Assembly (NCBI GenBank): GCA_025403435.1
Contig: JAJQZP010000429.1
Coordinates: forward strand, 62,001 to 126,000
Length of the DNA stretch: 64,000 nt
Direction: 5' to 3'
Source: Artocarpus heterophyllus
Taxonomy: Eukaryota > Streptophyta > Magnoliopsida > Rosales > Moraceae
The notes below the pieces were generated by a model that was not told where the DNA came from, did no database searches, and saw only the letters and a list, made by a program, of their open reading frames with translations. Positions 47,931 through 59,332 of the stretch are shown here, piece after piece (the stretch's first letter is position 1; each line of letters begins with the position of its first letter). Made by a program: the position numbers and the translations under genes.

Positions 47931-50900
47931 CAAATACTATTATTATTTTTTTACTCATCTCTCTACTTTTTTATCTGAAAAAGTCTTGGATTTTTTGGTC
48001 TCTAAATCTAGGACTTGCAGCTAAAATTATATTTTTTTTCATATTGTTTTCCTCTCTACTGCTCCATCGTCGGACTACCATCGCTGATTGAAGAAGCCAG
48101 GCGTCACCAAGCATTCTTCATCATGCCTAAGAGCGATATGATAGGAGACCAAGGGAGCACAACCAACACCAGAATTAGGCGCAGACCACAGAGATCTGCA
48201 AGAAGTTAGGGATTCAGCTGGGCAGATAGAATCACACGGTGATGATTCTTGGCTAGCGCAAATGATTCTGGAAATCTGACATCGACGATTGTCCTCAAAC
48301 GAGAAGCGAACATCGGATGTCATGATTGAAGATCATTGTCGGATCCGTTATTAACGCCTAATCTTTGCCTCTAATCGCAAATCTAATGAAGCAAGGACAA
48401 AATCAGATGAGCAGCAAAAATTTGATGACGGTGGCAATCGAGCTCAGTGAACATCGTTGTCCGGCTCTCTAGATCTAACTCTTTACACACTTCATACATT
48501 AATTTTTTAAAACATAATACTAATAATTTCTAAAAACTTTTCTTTTAAACATAAAGATAATTATTTAAAAACCATTACTTTTAAAACATTTCTTAATTTA
48601 AATAAAACTAATTTAAAAACAATTCTAAATTAAATGTTGAAATAAAATCCTTTTTTAAATGCTCTTTAAAGCTCTCTTAAAAATCATCTATATATTTTAC
48701 TTATAATTTATTATCTTAAAAGTAACATATTGATTTTTTAAAACCTATTCCATTTTAAACTTAACATATTAGCAATTTCTGGTAATCTATTCTTTTAAGT
48801 CTAACGTATAGTTTCTTAAAGCATAACTATTTAAACTTTCATAATAACATATTCATTAAAATTCTTTCTTAATTTAATGTAAATTCCTGTAATTATTTTT
48901 AATCTTAAATAATCATAAAATTTTCTTACTTGAAAATTTTCGTGTATCTGTTGCATTTTCTATTGCAACATTTTTTTTAACTTTAGAATTCTATAGAGCA
49001 AGATTTTATAATTACAACCTAAGTTTTTTTTAAGACTATATTTTGTAATTTCATTTACTATTTATACGTACATAACTTTTGTAAACTAAATACATACATA
49101 ATTTCGTAAAATTAAAAACATGGATAAATTCACAAACTAAAATGTGGAAATGTTACATTTGCATGAGCGGTATCCATTCCCAGCTCCATCATTCATTCAC
49201 TGCTCACCATTGCCCATCAAGTGTCACTAATAGGTTTTCTTACCTACAGCATAAACATACTTAAATAAGCTTTTGCTCAGCAAGTAGGAAATTAGTCTTG
49301 CAAAACATAATTAAAAGTCATTTAATTAAAAAAATATGCATGAACATTTTATGCTTGCTTGATAACTTGTTTTATGCTTAAGTTTTTAAACTATAACTTA
49401 TCTTATTAATTAGGCCTAGGTGATTATACCAATTGTGTGCGATCTTCGGGAAGTCAGGGTTCGCGAGGTCCCTAACGAAGCCAAAATCATAAACTATATT
49501 GAAGCCTCCCTTTAGGTCAGGAGGTTGGTATGACACCCTCAACTTGTCTTATTAATTTCACTTGTTTTATTGTGCATATGTAGTATGACATGTTATTGCA
49601 TAGCATTACAATTACGTAAATCATAAACCATAAATTATAATCATGTTTATTTTGAAAGCGACAAAACAATATAATTTAAATATTACATATATCACATATT
49701 AATCATGACATAATCACATCATACATGACATGGCATGGCATAAATGTAATAAATCATAATATCATAATATGACAACACATCATAACATAACACAATGTAA
49801 TAAATCATTAATCATGCATTTCCTAAATTTTATGAAAACATATAAAACAATTTATTTAAAAACTATTCATATTGTAGGCGAGATTCTTACTTACCTAGAC
49901 TCCGAGCTAAGGGGTCTAGTTGTATCTTGCTGTATCCATAGTCTATGAAGCATCCACGACAGTGGTCCTTAAGTGACCATGGATGGTTAGAAATTCTTCA
50001 TGGAGATTTACAATTTCTGGAAACATCATTCTGGACTCCGTCACTACAGTCTCATTTGCCTCGATTCACGTGCAATTGGTACCAAATGATTTTCAACACA
50101 GTGGAATTAGCCTAAATGGAGGCCACCATCACGTTTGAAGTATCAAAACGAGTTGGGAGGCAGTCGGATAGTCGATCAGAGGTCGAGATCACCAAAACCT
50201 GAGGCCACCGTTGACCGTCATTGATTGAACTCCGTTGGTGGTTGGGCTCAGACCTACCCCCACTAAATCAACCCTTCTGAGTTGATTCATGCAATTAATT
50301 TCTCCAATTTGACCTTTAACTTCTTGGATTGATGACCCGATGGTGGCGTGTGGTGGCATTCTTGGATTCCAGCCAACAATGATGCTATTGTGAAATTTAG
50401 AGGGGAAAAACAATCCTTAGGATCCTCTAACATTTTGGCATAAGTGGGGTGTCCCACCGTTAGCTAGAATAGCAAAACCACCTTCCTCGCGGTGGCACTA
50501 GACAACGGTCTTCAATCTCCGGTGATCGATGGTCGTTTCATGTAATTGAGGACTAGGAAAGCATCTATGTGATGCTCTAAAGCTAATGGTACGGTTAATT
50601 TGACTCACTGTCATCGGGAATGCTGCGATAGAGCTTCCTCATGGTGGCAGCAATGGGCGGTGTCGAACTTTGCCATGCGGCGGTCCTTGGTTGAAATTAG
50701 TTGAGGCATTTTGATCCTCGCCTCTCTCTAAATGTTATGGTACTAGCGGTGTGCCATTCCATCACCAGAGAAGGTGGTTCCGATGTTAGCTCCATGGTAG
50801 AAACGAGAGGACTCCGTCAAGGCTTTTCCACCGAGAATCAAACCATATGATCGATTCCATTCTCTTTCTCTCTTCGATCTGAGTCCGTTGACACCAAGAT

Positions 50901-50951
50901 TGTGTCGAATGGTGGTCGAACGATGATGAAATCACATCGAAAAAATAATGC
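47931..50951. other. Non-coding region, probably LTR-derived in part
   Basis: No gene is recognised. 48,480-49,140 is strongly AT-rich. Parts of 49,380-49,960 resemble gypsy LTR DNA: 'tcttcgggaagtcagggttcgcgaggtccc', 'ggaggttggtatgacaccc', and 'gtaggcgagattcttacttacctag' at 49,877, which recurs in another form at 22,161. Short frames at 48,015-48,206 and at 50,189-50,977 (minus) have no recognisable homology and no conserved partner in the window. Confidence 0.45.
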
Positions 50952-52110
50952 TCTGGGATTGAGAAAACAGGTTTCAAATTTTAATTTTGAGCTTGGGGAA
51001 GTCGAGACGTGAAGTCTCGGGTCCCCAGATTTTGCTAGTTCGGCAGGCCGAACTTGATCTTTGGCATGCAAATTCATTTGATCGGCAGGCCAGACCTGGT
51101 TTAGTTCTGCAGGTCGGTCTCGATGTTCAAAAGGCCGAGCTGTGCAGTTCGGCAAGCCGGACCAGGATGTTCGATAGGCCGACTTTAGACTTGGAAAATT
51201 GTGTTTTTACTTTGGTTTTCAATGTTTAATGATTCTAAAATGTTTCAAAAAGGATTATAATTTTGGGTTATCATTATTTTGAATCAAAAAGACACACTGA
51301 TAATTAAATTAACGTAATGATATTTTTTAAATATGATTTTTAATTTTAAATGCAGTTTTCAAACTCTTGAATGTATATGAAGCATATGTTGGATTTTATT
51401 TAGAGCTCACGGTATTGGATTTAAATGAGGTAGGATATACATATATTTTTATCCCTTTCTTTGGCAGCCCTTTTAAACTGTTTTGGCCAAATGCTTGACC
51501 TTTTGAATGATTGATGAAAATGATTTCAGTCTTTGATTTTGAAGAATTGTATTTTGATATTACTTTCGGATTTCCAAAACCCGTACGATGATGTTTTATC
51601 AAGTTGCTTTCAAGTAAGTGTTTTTATTGATTTGTTAAGACTTTGAGATTTATTTCAATTAGAATGATTTATGAATAATTCTCTATTTTTTATTATCATT
51701 TTTAAATAACTTGTTTTTAACAAATTATCCTATTGAGCCTTCCACTCACATTTTCCTATTTTTAAAATCCCCCTTCCAGGTTTGGAGAGGAATGATGGAC
51801 CCAAGATCCAAACCTGGCTCTTTGGATTGAAATGGTATGTACTTTAGAACTATGGTATGATGCATGTATTGTATGACTTCTCCCGGTGTTGATTTCATTT
51901 TCATCTCTGTTAATTGTATATTTTTAATTATCTTAGAGATGATCATTTTCAGTATTTTTGTATTATTATCCTTGATATTGTATTTTATTTACCAGCCCAC
52001 CTTTGTGGTAAGCATCCATGAGATGGTGAATGATCATAAGATCTCAGCCCCACCTTCGTGGTATTCACGTGATGGTGACCGCCAATGATATTATTTGTTT
52101 TCGATGATAT
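50952..52110 (+). repeat. 1.16-kb direct duplication, copy 1
   Basis: It begins TGGGATTGAGAAAACAGG and ends TTTTCGATGATATTTATTT. It contains GGCAGGCCGA-like motifs at 51,040-51,185 and two 'gtggtattcacg(t)gatggtga' type segments near 51,999-52,080. Confidence 0.9.
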
Positions 52111-52683
52111 TTATTTGATTTTTAGTTCTTAAAATACCAAATGATATTTTTATATACCACATTTTCACCATAATTTTGAAAATGCCCTTGACCTTTTATT
52201 TTTCCCTCTCTTTTTCTCTCATTTTTCTCTCTCTTTCCTTTCCTTTTCTTTCCCGCTTCTCTCGGCTCCCTCTCATCTCTTTCTATACAAATCTCTCTCT
52301 TCCTCCTCTTTGCAAAAATTTTCAAATCCGAAGCTTTATTCTCATTGATTTGAAGCCAAGAAACACGATTGGAGCCAAAAATCCTCTTCCAAAACGTTCA
52401 AATTTGAGGTTAGCCTTTTTCTCTCCAAAATTTTTGAATTTCATTTTGAATCTCTTTGTATATTGTAATCCGAGGTTTGATGAGCTTGAATGACATTTAA
52501 TCTAAGTTTATGGGACTTGTTTTACAATGACTCTAAGCTTCATTTGAACAAAAATTAGTTTAATCAAATTTGATATTTTTCTTTGATTTTCAAATCAAAG
52601 GTGAAATTGAGTTTAAATTTAAGAAAAATGGTTTAAATTTTTTTTACTATGATTTTCTATGCTTTCTATATGATTTTTATACT
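52110..52683 (+). other. CT-rich promoter-like region between the duplication copies
   Basis: TATA-like TTTATATACC lies at 52,129, followed by CT-rich DNA with runs of TCTCTC to 52,320, then AT-rich sequence. It looks like the promoter and transcribed leader of a gypsy LTR on the plus strand. The frame 52,176-52,490 is a low-complexity by-product. Confidence 0.45.
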
Positions 52684-53850
52684 ATGGGATTGAGAAAACA
52701 GGTTTCAAAATTTAAATTTTGAGCTTGGGGAGGTCGAGTCGCAAAGTCTCGGGTCCCCAGATTTTGCCAGTTTGGCAGGCCAAACTTGATCTTCGGCATA
52801 CGGATTCATTTGATCGATAGGCCAGACCTGGTTAAGTTCGGCAGGCCGGTCTGGATGTTCAGAAGGCCGAATTGTGCAGTTCGGCAGGCTAGACCAGGAT
52901 GTTCGACAGGCCGACTGTAGACTTGAAAAATTGTGTTTTTACTTCAGTTTTTAATGTTTAATGATTCTGAAATGTTTCAAAAAGGATTATGATTTTGGGT
53001 TATGATTATTTTGAATCAAAAAGGCACATTGATAGTTAAATTAACGTAATGATATTTGTTAAATATGATTTTTAATTTTAAATGTAGTTTTTAAGCTTTT
53101 GAACGTATATGGAGCATACGTTGGGTTTTATTTGGAGCTTACGGTATTGGAATTAAATGAGGTAGGATACACATATTTTTATCCCTTTCTTTGGCAGCCC
53201 TTTTAAACTGTTTTGGCCAAATGCTTAACCCTTTGAATGATTGATGAAAATGACTTCTGTCTTTGATTTTGAAGAATTGTATTTTGATATTACTTTTGGA
53301 TTTTCAAAACCCGTATGGTGATGTTTTATCAAGTTGCTTTCAAGTAAGCGTTTTTATTGATTTGTTAAGACTTTGAGACTTATTTCAATTAGAACGATTT
53401 ATGAACAATTCTCTATTTTTTATTATCATTTTTAAATAACTTGTTATTAAGTAATTATCCTACTAAGCCTTCCACTCACGTTTTCCTATTTTTAAAATCC
53501 CCCTTTCAAGTTTGGAGAGGAAGGATGGACCCAGGATTCAAACCTGGCTCTTTGGATTGAAATGGTATTTTCTTTAGAACTGTGGTATGATGCGTGTATT
53601 GTACGACTTGTCCCGGTGTTGATGTCATTTTCATCTCTGTTAATTGTATATTTTTAATTTATCTTAGAGACGATGATTTTTAGTATTTTTGTATTATTAT
53701 CCTTGATATTGTATTTTATTTACTAGCCCACATTCGTGGTAAGTATCCACATGATGGTGAATGATGATAAGATCCCGGCCCCACCTTAGTGGTATTCAAG
53801 TGATGGTGACCGCCGATGATATTATTTGTTTTCGATGATATTTATTTACT
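52684..53850 (+). repeat. 1.16-kb direct duplication, copy 2
   Basis: It is the partner of 50,952-52,110, roughly 90% alike by eye, with GGCAGGCC motifs at 52,769-52,915. Beyond 53,850 it continues into the LTR end, which copy 1 lacks. Confidence 0.9.
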
Positions 53851-53941
53851 CCCTACATATATTTATTTACTCTTTCCTTATTTACCTCGTTTATTTCATC
53901 TTATTTACTTAAAACTCCCAGACCCCCTTTCTGGGGTGTCA

Positions 53942-55656
53942 TAGGTCGTAGCTGTCTTGATCCGTATGCCACCACGCATCCCATGTTGCATCAATATGCA
54001 TCCAAGTCCACTTCTTGAGGCATTTGTGCAAATTTCATACGGCTCATCACTGTTGGAAAAAAATTCTTACTGGGGCTGAAGTCAATCGATTCTTCAATTC
54101 TTGAAAAGCAAACTCACATTCTTCATCCCACTCAAACTTGACATTCTTCCTAATCAATCTTGTTAGCGGCGCTGCTATCTTCGAGAAATTCTTTACAAAT
54201 TTTTTGTAATACCTTATAAGACCCAAGAAACTACGAATCTTGGCCACATTTCTTGGTCGTTCCCATTCCACTATGGCTTCTATCTTGGACGGATCCACTG
54301 AAATACCTTCCTTGAAGATGACATGACCCATAAACTTAACTTTTGTTAACCAAAATTTGCACTTTTCTTTCTTGGCGTACAACTAGTAGAACAGTAGAGT
54401 ATGAAGCATGATCCTAAGACACTGCTCATGCTCGTCCCAAGTCTTAGAATATACTAGGATATCGTCAATAAGCACAATCACAAACTGGTCCAGATAAGGC
54501 CTGAATATCATGTTCATCAAATCCATGAAAGCTGCCAAAGCATTTGTCAACCCAAACGGCATTACTAGAAAATCAAAGTGTCCATACCGGGTCTTGAAAG
54601 CTGTTTTAGGAATGTCTTCTTCTTAAATCCTGAGCTGGTGGTATCCCAAGTGCAAATCTATCTTTGAGAAATATTGTGAACCTCCCAACTGATCAAACAG
54701 TTCATCAATCTTGGGTAGAGGATACTTGTTCTTTATCGTGACCCGATTTAGCTGCCGATAATCTATACATAACCTGAGAGTCCCATCATGTTTCTTAATG
54801 AACAAAACCGGTGCTCCCCACAGTGACGTACTATTCTAGATATACCCCTTATCAGCAAGCTCCTGAAGTTGCTTTCTCAATTCTTTCATTTCTGCCAGTG
54901 CCATCCGATAAGGTGCTACTGAAATCAATGCTGTTCTTGGAAGCAACTCGATACCAAATTCAATCTCTTGATGCGGCAGTAATCTTGGAAACTCATCGGG
55001 GAAGACATCTCCAAATTCATCCACCACTGGTATCGCTACATTTCTTCTCAAGGCATTGGACTTTCCTTCTAGACTTGCAAGAAAGGCAAACCAAACCAGA
55101 TTCTTCTACCCTCTGAGACATGACTTCACCAGATGCTCACTCATTACACGATCACCACCACCCTGGTAAGTGATCATCGTCCCCCTATGAGACACTAGGG
55201 TTACTTTTCTAAGCTGGCAATCTACCACTACATTATACCTAGACAACCAATCCATTCCTCGTATTACATCATATGAACTCATGGGGATTACAAGCTAATT
55301 TTTATTTTACAATCTTTACATACATAATTCACACACACCCGCCCTAAGGGTGAAGCTATAACTAGGGGTTCATCAAACTCTTCTATCTCTAATCCCAAGG
55401 CATGTACAAAGGAACTTGAAATGAGAGAATGAGTGGCACATGTATCAAATAAAGCATGGGCTAAGGATAGAGAAACTAAAATCGTACCATCGACAACCGC
55501 ATTGCTGGTCTGGGCATATGAACTTCCTATCGTCATGGTATGAACCTGCACTGGAGTTTCCCTTTACCTCTACCAGTATTACTAGGTCATGGTTTAGTCG
55601 GTCGATACTGCTGTGATGGTGATGACTGCACACTGGCTGTACTTGGCTCTCGATAT
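53942..55656 (-). pseudogene. pol: Tekay/Del-like chromovirus protease-RT-RNase H fragment
   Basis: Reading down from 55,656 there is a degraded gag end, then protease with DTCATHSLISSSF (DTGATHS expected) in the frame 55,551-55,291. The conserved pre-RT region DEFGDVFPDEFPRLLP is at 55,018-54,971. RT has [20 protein letters not shown] near 54,773-54,714 and an intact [10 protein letters not shown] box (DD codons 54,466-54,461). Then comes CKFWLTKVKFMGHVIF...IRSFLGLIRYYKKFV, and RNase H starts with ASRSGLGCILMQHG near 54,025. Homology stops at 53,942, just after GSRQLRP. Stops and frameshifts separate the pieces. Integrase and chromodomain are not in the window. Confidence 0.85.
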
Positions 55657-57666
55657 TGTTAGACATGTATGCTCTAAGGAGTAAAAATGTAATACATTTT
55701 TGGAGACATTTTTATCAATAAAGAATTTATTCATTTATATATACCAAATATTGTCCTCTTTACGTTCATATTTGTTGAATGTATGATAAGCAAACAGTAG
55801 TCTGAGACTGTCAGTCTAAACCATAAGAGTTGGGCATATGATGGGATGATTATGCGGTAGACACGACTCTTAAGGTGATGGTCTAAAATATATGATCCGC
55901 AATCGAGGGAATAAAGTTGGGCGCTTTATTCATGTAAAGATTGTTATGTTGTCTATATCCCTTTTGGGAGATGGTTTGTCTTGGCCATCGGAGTTGGACT
56001 CCGTGAATAGAAACATTGGCGCGTTGTCATAGGTGACGATGTGTTGGATCGGGACATAAAGTGAATTGATTTGGATTAATAATTCTGTCTTGGCAAATCG
56101 ATTCACTTTAGACAATCATTTGTATTGTATCTTAATCCTGAGATGAATGATGGGCCCGTTGTCTCGACTTGTGTCTTTTGATGTACCAATGGGTGACTCC
56201 CACATCTCTATAGTGGCATGCATACCGGTACGTTGGAGGCATGACTCTTGGTAGCGTAGACTTGTTATTCATAGATATGGAATCCATAGCTCCTCTTTAG
56301 GAGTAATGATATCCTCTTATATGCGTTGTCCTGTAATTGGAAAACTGGAGCACTCAACCATTTGGATACATAGGTGTAACCGAATGGTATACTATCTTTG
56401 GATGGTAAGTTTTCTAATGGTGAGACAATGGAACGTAAGATAAAAATAATCGGGAAGGTAAGACAGAACTTGTCCTTAAGCCGATTATGGATGATCATAT
56501 GGGGATGCGATACACTATGATATGTCATGGAGACTTAGCTACACGAGCTTCGTAATTCTATAAAGTTCGAGAGTGCAGCACCAAGCTTTTAGTGGAGTAG
56601 CGTTGGAGTTGATAATTGTGAAATGTATATCTGGGATATTGGGTTTCATAATTATCATGAGCTTGAACTTTATAGGTCCATTTTGGTCCCCTTTGCTAGC
56701 TCACAAAATCCTGTAACGACACGGCGTGCTTTTCCAATAATTGGTGACTTATGTCGGATTTATCAGATTGGTTTAAAATTTATAAGAATCAAATAATTCA
56801 TGTCTGTTTATAGGTTGAATTAATTATGTAAGAAATTAGTTCAAGATAACTTGTTGAATTATGGCGTTCGGATAATTCTTGTCTGTTTATCGGTTGTTTT
56901 AATTTTGGACAATTAGAACAAGATAAACTTGTAGAATTATTATGAATTGATTTATTTTCTTAGAGATTATCTTGATAAAGTTTGTTTTGATCAGATATCT
57001 TTTCTATTGGGCTATTTGAATCAAAACTGAGACTTTATCCTTTAGAATCTCGGGTGGAAAATAAAAGATTCGCGAAGATTTTTTCTCCGCAGTTCGGCAT
57101 GCCGGATGACGTGTTCGGCCTGCCTATCTCACAGTTCGGCATGCCGACCGCGACAGTTAAGATTACGCGTTTTTCACGCGTATCTTATCAGATATTGATC
57201 CGAACTTGATTCTGTTTCGATTTTTGAGACCTAATCTGATATGGACTGACCCCAAGGACCAATAGGTATAAAAAGGGAGTGAGTCTAATGATTTACTCAG
57301 ATCAATTTGAGAGATTAAGAGTGATACTCTTCTAGTGAGCATCTGAAAACTCCCTGAGAGCTTTTGTTCACAAATCACGAACACTAGCTTTGGGTTCTCT
57401 CTATTGGTTGGAAGGAGAGTCACCGGTGGAAGAGCTGTACGTGTGAGCCCACACTCACTCCGGTTGTGGATAGAGAATAGCAAAGAAGACCAGTTGGTTG
57501 AGGCTCTTCTGGAACGTTACTTCTCTACACAGGTCGCGGAGGTTCTTCGGCATACTGAGGTTAGTAAGATCTGTTTAATTTATACATATAACATGTCAAA
57601 CTTGTGTTTTGGAAAATACTCTGATGAAAAATTTTAAAAATTCCGCTACGCACTTTGTTTCCAACA
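55657..57666 (+). repeat. Copia C 5' LTR
   Basis: 2,010 bp, TGTTAGACATG to TTTCCAACA. The TATA box TATAAAAAG is at 57,267 and U3 GGCATGCCG/GGCCTGCC motifs are at 57,090-57,148. Confidence 0.95.
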
Positions 57667-57668
57667 AT

Positions 57669-57680
57669 TGGTATCAGAGC
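57669..57680 (+). other. Copia C primer binding site
   Basis: TGGTATCAGAGC, a perfect initiator tRNA-Met match two bases after the LTR. Confidence 0.9.
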
Positions 57681-59332
57681 CGAGGTTTTTACATAAATTT
57701 GCAAGTTTGTGATCATGTTATATGCATAAATTTTGTGATCTTAATCTCTCCAATGCTTGAATTAAATTTTATAGAGAGATGGCACTCTAGGTTTCTATAT
57801 AATATATATGTTGTCATGGATTATATGGTGAATGTTTATTAATTAATTATGGTTGATTAAATTGTTGTTTAATTATTTATTAATTAATTAATACCGGTTA
57901 TGGTTCCTTAGAGGTTAGAATGTGTATCTAGGTTTTTCATGTAATTAGATGGTGGACTATCATCTCCGTCTTGGATTTATTATTTAATTTTTAATTTGTA
58001 AGAATTTTGTAATTAAATAATTATTCGGAGAAGACGGAACGAGAAGTCGGAACTTAAAGATTGATGATGGCGCCTCCAGGTATTTCCTGAGTCTCTAATT
58101 TTATGTTTTTGAATTGTTGAAAATAAAATTGATGAATTGCATTAAAATTGTATTTTCTGGATTGAGGGTTTTCTGCTCGGTCGGCATGCCGGACCTCACA
58201 GTTCGGCAGGCCGAAGGTCACAAATCGGCAGGCCGGACGTACGGTCCGGCAGGCCGACAGTGGGGCAGAAATTTTGGTGCTCTGCCGGCAAGCCGAACCT
58301 TCATGTTCGGCAGGCCGAACCTCCATGATCGGTAGGCCGATCACCTAGATCGGCCTGCCGACCGAGAGCAGCCAAGTGTCCAGAAAAGGTGCAATTTTTG
58401 GTACAGTTTTAATTTTATTTTTGGGACGATTCTGAGAAACATTAAATTTGGAGATGACCGGAAATATGAAGTGTTTAATTCATACGGGATTGAGGACTTG
58501 AAGATGGATATTACATGAAGAAGGATACAGCTTGAGGATTCAAGGATGAAGAATCGATAAATGTCTCGATTATTCTCTTGTAATCTTAGTTTTTTCTATT
58601 CTCTAGGGTGGAACCATAATATTACGGTTATTATTATTATTATGCTTGTAGCTTTGCTTGATTGCTTTGCTTGTCTGCATTATAATATGATTTACCATGT
58701 ATATTGATAACATGTCATATAGAATAGGGAGTGCCGCTCATATTAAAATTGTTCATGCATAATTTTAAAATAAAACCTTGACTTCAAAAGATTGAGTGGG
58801 AGAAGGTTTTCGAAGAGAGAACCTAAGGCCTCCATCGTTGGTCCATAGGAAGAACTTGATGGTCCCAACCCCTAGGAAGGGATTTCTATCATGTACCAGA
58901 TTGGATCTCTGAAAGGATAAGGTATTTTAGTATGATTTATGGTTGCACACCCCTAGGTGGTGATTATAAATCATGGATAAAATATTAAAACGGTGGTTAT
59001 ACACTCACGTTAATTTTATTATTAACCTCCCCTAGGAGCTCTGTTAATAAAATTAATGGCCAAAGAAACGATTATTAGTATATGCTGGATCATACGGGTC
59101 CTGGATGGCATATATTAATCAGGAGGGGATCCGTGTTCCTGATTGAATTTGGCATGACTCCCCTAGGAGCTTGTTGAATTCTGAGTTGGGAATTATCGTT
59201 GTAAGGTTGTGATATTTTCAAGGTTTTGACACATAAACACATTTATATGATTTTACATGATTGTGTTATCTTACTAAATTATTATATATGTTTGCTTATG
59301 TTTGGTATATGATTCTTTATTGTAGATTGAAA
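57681..59332 (+). other. Copia C untranslated leader with GGCAGGCCGA array
   Basis: Near-identical to the B leader. The motif array is at 58,180-58,367 and the acceptor-like TTCTTTATTGTAG lies just before gag. The small frames here and on the opposite strand come from the motif array. Confidence 0.8.

Larger units (their letters stand above)
50952..53941 (+). mobile_element. Tekay/Del-like gypsy LTR sequence with internal duplication
   Basis: It ends ACCCCCTTTCTGGGGTGTCA (53,922-53,941), the kind of terminus seen in plant chromovirus LTRs. A TATA-like TTTTTATATACC (52,127) is followed by a strongly CT-rich stretch (52,190-52,320), as in the promoter/R region of such LTRs read on the plus strand. 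A 1.16-kb block occurs both upstream (50,952-52,110) and downstream (52,684-53,850) of it. The LTR start was not identified. On the right it abuts the RNase H of the minus-strand pol fragment. A solo LTR inserted in the opposite direction, or a rearranged 3' LTR, would both fit. Confidence 0.55.

Noticed and set aside
48015..48323. Overlapping frames of 64 and 82 codons on both strands
   Set aside because: No start context, no homologue recognised, no splice or promoter support. The sequence looks like decayed repeat DNA.
50786..51229. Overlapping frames (63, 105 and 80 codons) near the GGCAGGCC motifs
   Set aside because: They overlap the start of the duplicated LTR block and are not open in the second copy.
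52176..52493. 105-codon frame rich in Phe/Leu/Ser resembling a signal peptide
   Set aside because: It comes from the CT-rich promoter-like LTR region. Low complexity, no homology.
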